Assembly (NCBI RefSeq): GCF_025685655.1
Contig: NZ_JAGSYG010000006.1
Span: 1 to 64,000, forward strand
Direction of reading: 5' to 3'
From: Acidicapsa ligni
Lineage (GTDB): Bacteria; Acidobacteriota; Terriglobia; Terriglobales; Acidobacteriaceae
Length of the DNA: 64,000 nucleotides
Part shown: positions 45,680 through 53,480 of the stretch, one piece after another
Numbering within the stretch: the stretch's first letter is position 1
Layout of the letters: each line of letters begins with the position of its first letter
Program-made: the position numbers and the translations under genes
The notes under the pieces: model-generated
Seen by the model: only the letters and a program-made list of their open reading frames with translations
Told to the model about the DNA's origin: nothing
Databases searched by the model: none

Positions 45680-46999
45680 CTACTTGCTGTGATTTGAAAG
45701 TGGCAGCTCCGGCCCCAGAAGGTCGGCAATCGTTTCGCGCCGCCGGATGAGAGTTGCTTTCTTTCCGCGCAACAGCACTTCGGCTGGCCGCGGGCGAGTG
45801 TTGTAATTCGAGCTCTGCGCCATGCCATACGCACCGGCATCAAGCACGGCTACGAGATCGCCGGGTTCTACCGGTTTGAGCTTGCGATCGCGCGCGAAGA
45901 AGTCCCCTGTCTCGCAGACCGGCCCTACGATATCCACGGCAGCAGAGCGGCCAGCGCGTGGCAGGACGGGCACGATTTCATGAAAAGCCTGATAGAGCGC
46001 GGGCCGAATGAGATCGTTCATCGCGGCGTCGGTTACGACGAATGTCTTCTTGCCGTTGCGTTTTACGTAGAGTACGCGCGCGAGCAATGCTCCGGCCTGC
46101 GCGACGAGGAAACGCCCTGGTTCGAGAAGTAGCTGGACGTTCAACCCGGCAAGCGATGTCTCAAGCGCGGCAGCGTATTCCTCTACTTTAGCCCTGGGGT
46201 TGAAGTTATCCGGACCCGACAGCGTGGCGTGATAATCGATGCCCAGGCCACCCCCCGCGTCAACGGATTTGATTGCGATGCCATCGATTTCGAGTTCGCG
46301 AACCAGCTTGGCTACGCGCTTCATGGCTGCTCCGAATGGATCTGCCGAGCGAATCTGCGAACCGATGTGCACGCTTACTCCATGTGCGGTGAGCCACTTG
46401 TTTCCTGCTGCTTCGTTGTAGATGCGGCGGGCCTGGCGAATGTCGATGCCGAACTTGTGTTCGCGCAATCCTGTCGAGATATAGGGGTGCGTCTCGGCGA
46501 AGACATCGGGATTTACGCGCAGGGCAAAACGAGCTTTGCGCTTGCGTTTTGCGGCGCGGCTGGCCAGTAGTTTCAACTCCGCTTCGCTCTCGACGTTGAA
46601 GGCGTAGATGTCTGCGTCAAGCGCCTGGTCGATCTCTTCTGCGGTCTTGCCCACTCCGGAAAAAACGATGCGCCCAGCAGCCTCGGGAGCTGCGATCAAC
46701 ACGCGTTGCAACTCTCCGCCGGAGACGATGTCAAAGCCTGCGCCATGATCCGCAAGCAGCTTGAGAATAGCCAGCGCAGAGTTAGCCTTAACCGCATAAC
46801 ATATGAGGTGAGAGCGATCAGCCAACGCCTGCTGAAAGAGCATGAACCGCGCCAGTATCTGGTCTGCGCTGTAGACATAGAGCGGCGTGCCGTACTGCTT
46901 CGCGAGCTTGGTCAGAGAATGCTGGCCGCAGCTCAAAGACGCGTCGGCAGAGGGATACTCGAATGGGCGAGAGCTAAAGTCGGACGAAGAATTGGGCAT
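45680..46999 (-). CDS. lysA: Diaminopimelate decarboxylase
   Basis: 439-residue PLP enzyme that makes lysine from meso-diaminopimelate. Seen in order: YGTPLYVYSADQILARF, ICYAVKANS with the PLP lysine Lys71, GAGFDIVSGGEL, RVNPDV...HPYISTGLREHKFG, HIGSQI, VDAGGGLGIDY (phosphate loop), LEPGRFLVAQAG, and the second-domain VCETGDFFARDR, GDLVAVLDAGAYGMAQSSNY with NTRPRPAEVL. Length and motifs match the family. An arginine-rich stretch (RAAKRKRKAR, about 147-156) is slightly unusual. It reads toward the carboxylesterase gene 46 bases away. Confidence 0.96.
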   Translation of the reverse strand: MPNSSSDFSSRPFEYPSADASLSCGQHSLTKLAKQYGTPLYVYSADQILARFMLFQQALADRSHLICYAVKANSALAILKLLADHGAGFDIVSGGELQRVLIAAPEAAGRIVFSGVGKTAEEIDQALDADIYAFNVESEAELKLLASRAAKRKRKARFALRVNPDVFAETHPYISTGLREHKFGIDIRQARRIYNEAAGNKWLTAHGVSVHIGSQIRSADPFGAAMKRVAKLVRELEIDGIAIKSVDAGGGLGIDYHATLSGPDNFNPRAKVEEYAAALETSLAGLNVQLLLEPGRFLVAQAGALLARVLYVKRNGKKTFVVTDAAMNDLIRPALYQAFHEIVPVLPRAGRSAAVDIVGPVCETGDFFARDRKLKPVEPGDLVAVLDAGAYGMAQSSNYNTRPRPAEVLLRGKKATLIRRRETIADLLGPELPLSNHSK

Positions 47000-47136
47000 T
47001 GGGATGAGGGTTTGCCTGAAATAAATCGGATGTACGATCTGCTCTTGAGCGTAGCAGATTTGCGTGGCCGAATAGAAAAGGCTGCGTCATGCCGATTTAC
47101 CCACGCCTCGTGCCCGGACTTCTGCCATCTTCGGCT

Positions 47137-47457
47137 TTAGGGCGTTGGCGGCAACTCTCCCAATGGCTCTTCGGGAATTCCAATCCAGCAGGCCAGATAG
47201 ACGATTTCGGCGACGGGGCAGATGAAGATTCCTGTGAGCACGGCGATAATTCGTACGGTGCCTACATCCCATCCATAGGCTCGCGCAAAACCTGCGCAGA
47301 CACCGGCAAACTGGCGGCCATGATAAGGACGCACCAGGCGCGGCGGATACTGCGGAAATCCGGAATACGGCATTCCTGACACAACGGTGCCGCAGTTAGA
47401 ACAGAAACGCGCCGAGGGCGGTAAAACATTTCCACATTGGCTACAGAATACGGACAT
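47137..47457 (-). CDS. Zinc-ribbon plus PspC-domain membrane protein
   Basis: 106 residues from ATG 47457. A zinc ribbon (FCSQCGN...ARFCSNCGTVV, four Cys in two CxxC pairs) is followed by a Pro/Tyr-rich linker and a PspC domain (LVRPYHGRQFAGVCAGFARA, YGWDVGTVRIIAVLTGIFIC and VYLACWIGIPEEP) with one or two membrane helices. PspC domains take part in envelope stress responses in other bacteria. The gene stands alone between lysA and the TPR gene, on the same strand as both. Confidence 0.88.
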   Translation of the reverse strand: MSVFCSQCGNVLPPSARFCSNCGTVVSGMPYSGFPQYPPRLVRPYHGRQFAGVCAGFARAYGWDVGTVRIIAVLTGIFICPVAEIVYLACWIGIPEEPLGELPPTP

Positions 47458-47567
47458 CTTGACTCTCCGACCTGGCAAAACGCCAGCACTATTTCATACG
47501 TGCGTAACAACAAGAAGGTTCCGTAACAGCAGCCAGCGACGGCAGCTCATGCGGCGTGGCATCCGCT

Positions 47568-48776
47568 CTACTCGTGATAGGGAGACTTGAGAAAGCGGTG
47601 CGCTATCTCACCCTGCGTGGTATCCGATCCGTTGGCGATGGCTGCCTCGTAGTCCTTGATGGCCTGGGCGCGATCTCCGATCAGGTCGCGGCTTTTGCCC
47701 GCGGCAACGAGGGAGCGGCGCTTCAACTCCGCTCCGGAATTGGGAGTCCACGCGGCCTGTTCATAGGCTTTGGCTGCCTGATCGAAATGACGCTGCCCGC
47801 GGAGTGCTTCGCCCATTCCAAAGTAAGCCAGTTCAAGATGTGCCGAGGGGAAATAGCCGGGCTTCGCGGCGTCGTTCAGGATGGCCTGATAGGCGTTCAC
47901 TGCGGCCATGCCCTCGCCTGCATCTTTGCGCAGATTTGCTTCTTCGAGGCGGAAGAGGAAGTCGCGGGGATATTCGTTTTCCAGGCGACGCACGACGGCG
48001 ATGGCTTCCTGGTATTTTCCTTCGCGGCGCTGGAAGAGAGCTATCACTGTTCCGGCCTCTACTGAGGTCATGGGCGCGCGGGCGAAGGCGTCGTGCAGCA
48101 TCTCCATGCCTTTAGTCTTGGAGCCGGTAATGCCTGCAAAGCCGAAGATCAGTTTGAATCCCCACGGCAGCGCGCCGATGACGTACTGATAGGTGCCGAC
48201 GACGAGCTTGGCGTCGATATAGTTCGGATCGAGCTGCAGCACCCTGGCCTCATCGCTGTGCGCCTGCAAAGCCAGGTGAAATGACGCGTTGAAACTGCGC
48301 TGCACCATGGCCATATAGGAGGAGCGCAGGCTTTTTGCCCAGCCGCGCGCATAGAGGGCATCGACATCTTTGGAGTTCGCGTTCAGACGGGCGTCGGCCT
48401 CGCGCACTGCCTGATCGCTGAGCGCGAAGATCTGGTCGCGCACCTGCGGATCTTCCGGCGTGGGGTGTTTGCCGGTGAGGAAGCCGTCGTTGGCATAAAA
48501 GGTGGTATCCAGCAGATCCTGGCGGTACAGCTCGGCGAAAACGCGAGCCTCCAGGAGCAAGGCTGTAGCCTCGGGATCGCCGGGATGCGCCTTCTGAACT
48601 TTTTCGAGTAGAGTGATTGCGGCGGGATAATCCAATACATAAAAGTGCTGGAATGCCTCGCGCACCGTGGGATCCCGATGCAGAGGATTGGTATGGATGT
48701 CCTGCGCGTGAACTGTTCCAAGTGCGGCCACGGCCAATGCCACCAGCGCAATCGATTGCCAAATTCCTGCCCGCAA
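47568..48776 (-). CDS. Exported TPR-repeat protein
   Basis: 402 residues read from TTG 48776, chosen because AGGAGG is spaced well before it and the product then has a signal peptide (ALVALAVAALGTVHAQ). The body is helical with TPR-like units: FYVLDYPAAITLLEKVQKAH and PGDPEATALLLEARVFAEL near the start, then SVEAGTVIALFQRREGKYQE, LEEANLRKDAGEGMAAVNAY, RHFDQAAKAYEQAAW and DRAQAIKDYEAAIANG. These mediate protein contacts in the periplasm. No enzyme domain is attached. Upstream 48777-49026 shows no gene. Confidence 0.85.
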   Translation of the reverse strand: MRAGIWQSIALVALAVAALGTVHAQDIHTNPLHRDPTVREAFQHFYVLDYPAAITLLEKVQKAHPGDPEATALLLEARVFAELYRQDLLDTTFYANDGFLTGKHPTPEDPQVRDQIFALSDQAVREADARLNANSKDVDALYARGWAKSLRSSYMAMVQRSFNASFHLALQAHSDEARVLQLDPNYIDAKLVVGTYQYVIGALPWGFKLIFGFAGITGSKTKGMEMLHDAFARAPMTSVEAGTVIALFQRREGKYQEAIAVVRRLENEYPRDFLFRLEEANLRKDAGEGMAAVNAYQAILNDAAKPGYFPSAHLELAYFGMGEALRGQRHFDQAAKAYEQAAWTPNSGAELKRRSLVAAGKSRDLIGDRAQAIKDYEAAIANGSDTTQGEIAHRFLKSPYHE

Positions 48777-49026
48777 GCTTCCTCCTGCGATTCTCTCTGA
48801 GACCTGAAAAAGATGAAATCCTTATTTCTTGTTACATAACTATCCTAACTCTCGGCGGGTTCGATGCTTTATCGAGACTTTGTAGAATTGAATAACAAAA
48901 TCGTTTAACTTTCCTTGACTACCAAAAGGAAAGAGGCCTAGCTTTGACGTTAATAGATAGCAGAGGTGGTTTTATCAAGAACCACAATCGTTTTTTTTAG
49001 CCATACAGACAGACCAGGAAAACCTT

Positions 49027-49509
49027 GTGACTAAAAAAGTTGGAATAGATCGAATGACTCGTTCAGAGACTCTGCTTATTCTTATCAGCCAGGCTCATGC
49101 CAATGGCTTCGAATTCCGGCGCTGGTTTCAGGCTAATATCCATCCGGAATGGCCGGGCGCGGAGCAGGCCGTTGCGCTCCTTACTGGGGAAGGCCGCTTT
49201 TACGCCCTGATTTTCTCTCACGACTTTGCCCGTTCTTTTTGGAAAAAAGGGGCGCAGATGAACTTTGTTGTGCCTGCCGCCACCTATTCCCGGATGAACG
49301 GCAAGGGCGAAGTGGTTACGATCAATCGCAAGCCGTTTACACGGCGAACGATCAAAGCGGATGTGTGGAAGTATCATCTGCGCCAGATGGCTATCTGCGA
49401 AGATCCGATGCGCTACCTGAAACGCTTTCTTCCGACCCACGAAGATGCGCAGATGTCCCAAAACGGGAAAGCCGCTAACCTGTCGCCGGTCGAGAAGATC
49501 CGCGGCTGA
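49027..49509 (+). CDS. Conserved-looking hypothetical protein
   Basis: 160 residues from GTG 49027 (or 151 from ATG 49054; neither has a strong ribosome site). It has no signal or membrane segment. Features include GFEFRRWFQANIHPEWPGAE, AVALLTGEGRFYALIFSHDF, ARSFWKKGAQMNFVVPA, NRKPFTRRTIKADVWKYHLR and QMAICEDPMRYLKRFLPTHE. The composition is typical of a real cytosolic protein, rich in aromatic and basic residues. I do not recognise a domain. Confidence 0.65.
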   Translation: MTKKVGIDRMTRSETLLILISQAHANGFEFRRWFQANIHPEWPGAEQAVALLTGEGRFYALIFSHDFARSFWKKGAQMNFVVPAATYSRMNGKGEVVTINRKPFTRRTIKADVWKYHLRQMAICEDPMRYLKRFLPTHEDAQMSQNGKAANLSPVEKIRG

Positions 49510-49813
49510 TTTTGGATGGATTCCCGGGAAGATTTTTCAATTTTCCGGGAGCCTCTCCATTTGGCCAGCGGCACAGCTATCGGTTCCTTCAGTATCCGAT
49601 AGTGAAGAATTGGTTAATAGTCAAAGCGGCTGGGATCAAAGGACTTAGCCCCGGAGAAACATTGTTTATAGAATTACTACTACTAACTTAGTAACTATTG
49701 TACTTATGTTTTGGCAATAAATTACCGGCATAAAACCTGTTCAAAATTGGTCATAAATTGCCTCAAATCTTTGACTTGAACCTTCATCCCCGGTACCATT
49801 ACCTAATAGCGAT
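49510..49813. other. Intergenic region upstream of rlpA
   Basis: AT-rich for this genome. No gene. It carries the candidate rlpA promoter at 49771-49799. Confidence 0.45.
49771..49799 (+). promoter_or_regulatory. Candidate sigma-70-type promoter for rlpA
   Basis: TTGACT (49771-49776) and TACCAT (49794-49799) are separated by exactly 17 bases. Transcription would start about 8 bases before the rlpA ATG at 49814, giving a nearly leaderless message, consistent with the lack of a ribosome site there. Confidence 0.4.
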
Positions 49814-50323
49814 ATGCAAACTAAGACACCATGCAAGGCACGAAATCATTACCGTTCTTTTACCGCAGCCGCACTTGCGCTACTGGTAACTGTGGCAGGC
49901 GTGACGGCGTCAGCCGCTGCAGGTTCGCACGAGCAAACCGACCCTCACGCACACAAGCCCAGCCACTGGATTCAAGTTGGCAAAGCTTCGTGGTACGGCC
50001 GGCGCTTTCAGGGGCATCGCACTGCGAGCGGCGAACCCTTTGATCTGAACATGCTCACATGTGCGCATCGTACACTGCCTATCGGCACGCTGTTGAAGGT
50101 AACCAATCTGACCAACCGCCGCTCGATCATGGTTCGCGTCAACGACCGTGGCCCCGTACCGACCGGAGTGATGGTTGATCTTTCCTGGGCAGCCGCCCGG
50201 TCACTCGGCTTCAACAAGAGGGGCAACACGCACGTTCGCCTTGAGAAAATCGACGGGCCCGAGGCTGCCCAGTTGAACTGGCCCGATTTGGGCCGGCCTC
50301 AAAAGATGGCTGCGTCCCGCTAA
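49814..50323 (+). CDS. rlpA: RlpA-like septal ring/peptidoglycan protein
   Basis: 169 residues with a leader (about 15-37, ALALLVTVAGVTASAAAG). The RlpA double-psi beta-barrel is complete: QVGKASWYGRRFQGHRTASG, EPFDLNMLTCAHRTLPIGTL, LKVTNLTNRRSIMVRVNDRG and GVMVDLSWAAARSLGF. The catalytic-type Asp is in VNDRGP and the His in CAHRTLP. No SPOR domain or lipobox is seen, so it is a short secreted form. Some RlpA proteins cut denuded glycan strands. pyrF begins 9 bases after its stop. Confidence 0.88.
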   Translation: MQTKTPCKARNHYRSFTAAALALLVTVAGVTASAAAGSHEQTDPHAHKPSHWIQVGKASWYGRRFQGHRTASGEPFDLNMLTCAHRTLPIGTLLKVTNLTNRRSIMVRVNDRGPVPTGVMVDLSWAAARSLGFNKRGNTHVRLEKIDGPEAAQLNWPDLGRPQKMAASR

Positions 50324-50332
50324 GATAAGGCC

Positions 50333-51130
50333 ATGGCCTTCTCTCATTCCCTGAACAACTCTGATTTGGATAACTCCGATTTGGATAGCTCTGATCTTCA
50401 ACATCCAACTCCGCGCCAGCTAGCCCGGCAGCGACTCATTGTTGCGCTTGACGCACCAACGGCGGATGCTGCGCTGGCGATAGTCGATCGCCTAGAGGGC
50501 CAGTGCCAGTGGTTCAAAGTCGGATTAGAGCTTTACGTTGCGGTTGGCCCGTCGATTGTGCAGCAGCTTGTCAGCCGCGGCCACTCGATCTTTCTGGATC
50601 TGAAGCTGCATGACATCCCAAATACTGTAGCTGCAGCAGTGCGGTCGACTGCTTCGCTTGGCGCGAGCATGTTGACTATCCATGCTGCGGGTGGCCCGTC
50701 GATGCTTTCGGCTGCTCATGAAGCCGTTGTTACGATGGCTCATCCGCCACAACTGCTGGCTGTAACGGTGCTTACCAGCATGAATCAGCAGCAGGTGACG
50801 GCTATTGGGCTGCCTAGGTCGCCGGGGGAGCAGGTTACTTTGCTGGCCAAGATGGGGATGGAAGCCGGAATTCGTGGATTTGTCTGTTCGCCGCAGGAGG
50901 TTGCAACGCTGCGCGATATTACCGGTCCAGAGGGGGTGTTGGTGATCCCCGGAATTCGGCCTACGGGTGCGAACCAAGGAGACCAGCAGCGCATTGCTAC
51001 ACCTGCCCAGGCTATGCAGCAGGGCGCAAGCTATCTTGTTGTTGGCAGGCCGATCACGCAGGCGCCTGACCCGGCGAGGGCTGCGGAGCTGATACTTGAG
51101 GAGATCGCGGCGGCAATCTCCCCAAGCTGA
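50333..51130 (+). CDS. pyrF: Orotidine 5'-phosphate decarboxylase
   Basis: 265 residues. PyrF converts OMP to UMP, the last step of de novo pyrimidine synthesis. Family blocks: LIVALDAPTADAALAIVDRL, WFKVGLELYVAVGP, FLDLKLHDIPNTVAAAVRST (the DxKxxDI catalytic site), MLTIHAAGG, AVTVLTSMNQQQV, GFVCSPQEVATLR, LVIPGIRPTG and YLVVGRPITQAPDP. It has an odd N-terminal extension of about 30 residues with a short repeat (NNSDLDNSDLDSSDLQ) coded by a near-perfect 18-base tandem repeat; the catalytic domain starts after it. It follows rlpA by 9 bases, so the two are probably co-transcribed. Confidence 0.95.
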   Translation: MAFSHSLNNSDLDNSDLDSSDLQHPTPRQLARQRLIVALDAPTADAALAIVDRLEGQCQWFKVGLELYVAVGPSIVQQLVSRGHSIFLDLKLHDIPNTVAAAVRSTASLGASMLTIHAAGGPSMLSAAHEAVVTMAHPPQLLAVTVLTSMNQQQVTAIGLPRSPGEQVTLLAKMGMEAGIRGFVCSPQEVATLRDITGPEGVLVIPGIRPTGANQGDQQRIATPAQAMQQGASYLVVGRPITQAPDPARAAELILEEIAAAISPS

Positions 51131-51150
51131 TGCAGTCTGATCCAACTAAG

Positions 51151-52656
51151 CTACATTGCGCCTTTGCCCCAAAGCACTGCGGGCACTGTTCCGATGAGGA
51201 TCTTCAGATCAAGCATTAGCGACCACTTGTCGATGTACTCCAGGTCCTGGCGAATCCAGTTTGCAAAGTCGGTATTGTTGCGGCCGCTCATCTGCCAGAT
51301 GCAGGTGATACCCGGGATGACACTGAAGCGACGCAGTTGCGCGGAATCCTCAATCTTGAGCACGTCGCGAACTGCCAGAGGCCTTGGTCCGACCAGGGAC
51401 ATTTCGCCGGTCAATACATTCCAGAGCTGAGGTAGTTCGTCGATCGAGGTCTTGCGCAGGAACGCGCCAACCTTGGTGATTCGCGGATCTTCTTTGATCT
51501 TGAAGACAGGGCCGCCGAGTTCGTTCTGCCCTTCCAACTGCGTCTGCAATACTTCGGCATTGATCACCATGCTGCGCAGCTTGAAGATGCGGAAGCGGCG
51601 GCGATAGAGGCCGTAGCGATCCTGCGAAAAGAGGATCGGCCCTTTGCTGGTCATCTTGATGGCGATGCCTGCGGCGAGCAATATAGGGGACGTCAACAGC
51701 AGCAGAAGACCTGCGGCTACGATGTCGATTGCGCGCTTTGCGTAGCGCGTCCAATCGTCGCGAACCATGCGTAGAATCGAGTAGTTCGCGCCAGCGTTGC
51801 GATCGAGGCGCGCTATCTTCGTTTGAAAGACATTCGATGAGTGACGTACCTCGACACCGAATTGTTCGCAGACGGAAATGACCTGCTGAATGGGTTCATA
51901 CATGGACTTGACAGGCAGTGAACAGAAGACTACCGATACCGGATTTTCCTTGAGCAGAGTGTCCAGCAAATCCAATCCGCCGACGTAGTGCTTACGCATT
52001 GCTCCGGTGCCGACGAAGTTATCGTCGAGCACTCCAACGACCTGGTAGACGGGCGAATCGACCATCTCATCAAAGGTGGCCTGCGCCCCGGTGCCAGAGC
52101 CGACAATCAGGACTTCGCGCTTGGGAATGATCGTGTCGATCGAGACCCATCCGATGAACGAGGCGATTGCCAGGAAGGTGAGACTCAACAGTCCGCATGC
52201 GAAAAAAAAGCCGGCATCGACGCGCAGTGCGTCTTGCCAATCCATCTTCGCCAACAGGCATGGATAGATAACCATGCTGCAGAGGAATGCTGCGAGCAGG
52301 TTTGCCGAAATCTCTTTGTGGATCAGTTCTTCGTGCGATTGACGTCCGCGACCGGTAACAGCGCGAGAGATGAATGTGATTCCGCAGATCATGCCTACCT
52401 CAAGCAGGCTTACACGCGGAATGTACCACCAAGCCGGTCCGACAAACATCAGGCCGGGGTGCATGAAAAACCAATATCCGGTGAGAACCATCGCCGGAGC
52501 CAAGTCACGCAGAAGTCGATAGACACCGGTGTGGAGTGCCCCAACTTCTTGCAGGTGCTGTTCCAATTTGGTCCAGTCCATTTTTTGCCTCGCCGTTTTG
52601 GCTTCTAACCTGGATTGAATCCTGGCCGTGCGGGCATCGGTCGTCGAGTTGCTCAT
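51151..52656 (-). CDS. WbaP-type polyprenyl-phosphate sugar transferase
   Basis: 501-residue membrane enzyme that starts polysaccharide synthesis by transferring a sugar phosphate to undecaprenyl phosphate. An N-terminal membrane domain (several helices between about 50 and 190), a Rossmann-like domain (VLIVGSGTGAQATFDEMVDS, VVGVLDDNFVG), another helix (DIVAAGLLLLLTSPILLAAG) and the C-terminal sugar transferase domain (GPILFSQDRYGLYRRRFRIF with KLRSMV, DPRITKVGAFLRKTSIDELP, NVLTGEMSLVGPRPL, PGITCIWQMSGRN) appear in the order of the WbaP/WcaJ family. No other polysaccharide genes are adjacent. Confidence 0.93.
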   Translation of the reverse strand: MSNSTTDARTARIQSRLEAKTARQKMDWTKLEQHLQEVGALHTGVYRLLRDLAPAMVLTGYWFFMHPGLMFVGPAWWYIPRVSLLEVGMICGITFISRAVTGRGRQSHEELIHKEISANLLAAFLCSMVIYPCLLAKMDWQDALRVDAGFFFACGLLSLTFLAIASFIGWVSIDTIIPKREVLIVGSGTGAQATFDEMVDSPVYQVVGVLDDNFVGTGAMRKHYVGGLDLLDTLLKENPVSVVFCSLPVKSMYEPIQQVISVCEQFGVEVRHSSNVFQTKIARLDRNAGANYSILRMVRDDWTRYAKRAIDIVAAGLLLLLTSPILLAAGIAIKMTSKGPILFSQDRYGLYRRRFRIFKLRSMVINAEVLQTQLEGQNELGGPVFKIKEDPRITKVGAFLRKTSIDELPQLWNVLTGEMSLVGPRPLAVRDVLKIEDSAQLRRFSVIPGITCIWQMSGRNNTDFANWIRQDLEYIDKWSLMLDLKILIGTVPAVLWGKGAM

Positions 52657-52942
52657 CGTTTCACTTGCCTCCTGGACATATACCCAGAGTTTCGGAAGCT
52701 AACTACGAGAGCGGGTAAGATCAATCCCCTGCTTCCATTGACTCATCGACTAAGCATAGAAACCAGGAACCGCAGCTAACATCCCCCGAAAGCCGTAGCG
52801 GCATACAACAACGAGCGTATAGAGCAGTTATCGGAGCGGGCGAGTTCAATTCAGAACAGCTTATTGAGTCGAAAAACAGTGGTGATCAATTCAAGACTGC
52901 ACGCTTCGTACAGAAGGAACAACATAATGCCAGGAGGAAGAT

Positions 52943-53455
52943 ATGGCAGAAACAGCGGTAGGACTTTATGGGCACGCAAGTACAGCAGATGCGGTCGTTG
53001 GCGCACTTCGCGCGAATGGCTTTCCAGCTCAGGACATTCGAGTTATCGCTGCGCCCGGCAATGCAAGTGGTTCTGTTGATGCCTCCGCGAGTGATTTCGG
53101 AACGACATTCGCCGGTAACTTGCGAGCATTTGGCGTAAACGAATATGAAAGCGATGCCTATCTTGCGGGAGTCAATCGTGGCAATGTGCTGGTATATGCC
53201 ACTGGATCCGCGAAGCAGGTGCAAGAAGCTGTCGCGATCATGGATGAGTATGAACCTATCGAGATAGAGCAGTTAACCACGACGGCTCCGGTCAGCACTT
53301 CCAGGGCCTCATCCGATCCATCGAGCGATCTTGGAACAATCAATCCGGAATCGAGGTTGCCGGAATCCAGTGTAAGCATCGGAGCTCATGAGAAGTCCTA
53401 TACGAGTCATGCAAGCCGTTCGAGGAAGGAAGGCGCACGCATCTTCTCGTGGTGA
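52943..53455 (+). CDS. YflT/GsiB-type stress protein domain protein
   Basis: 170 residues, AGGAGGAAG before ATG 52943. The first 100 residues resemble the 'general stress protein 17M-like' domain: TAVGLYGHASTADAVVGALR, ANGFPAQDIRVIAAPGNASG, AYLAGVNRGNVLVYATGSAK, VQEAVAIMDEYEPIEIEQL. The remaining 60 residues are Ser/Thr/Glu-rich and look disordered. The family is widespread and mostly uncharacterised. It is divergent from the WbaP gene, with 286 bases between. The next gene (priA) is convergent. Confidence 0.65.
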   Translation: MAETAVGLYGHASTADAVVGALRANGFPAQDIRVIAAPGNASGSVDASASDFGTTFAGNLRAFGVNEYESDAYLAGVNRGNVLVYATGSAKQVQEAVAIMDEYEPIEIEQLTTTAPVSTSRASSDPSSDLGTINPESRLPESSVSIGAHEKSYTSHASRSRKEGARIFSW

Positions 53456-53480
53456 GAAGTCCTGGTAACAGGCGGCCTGC

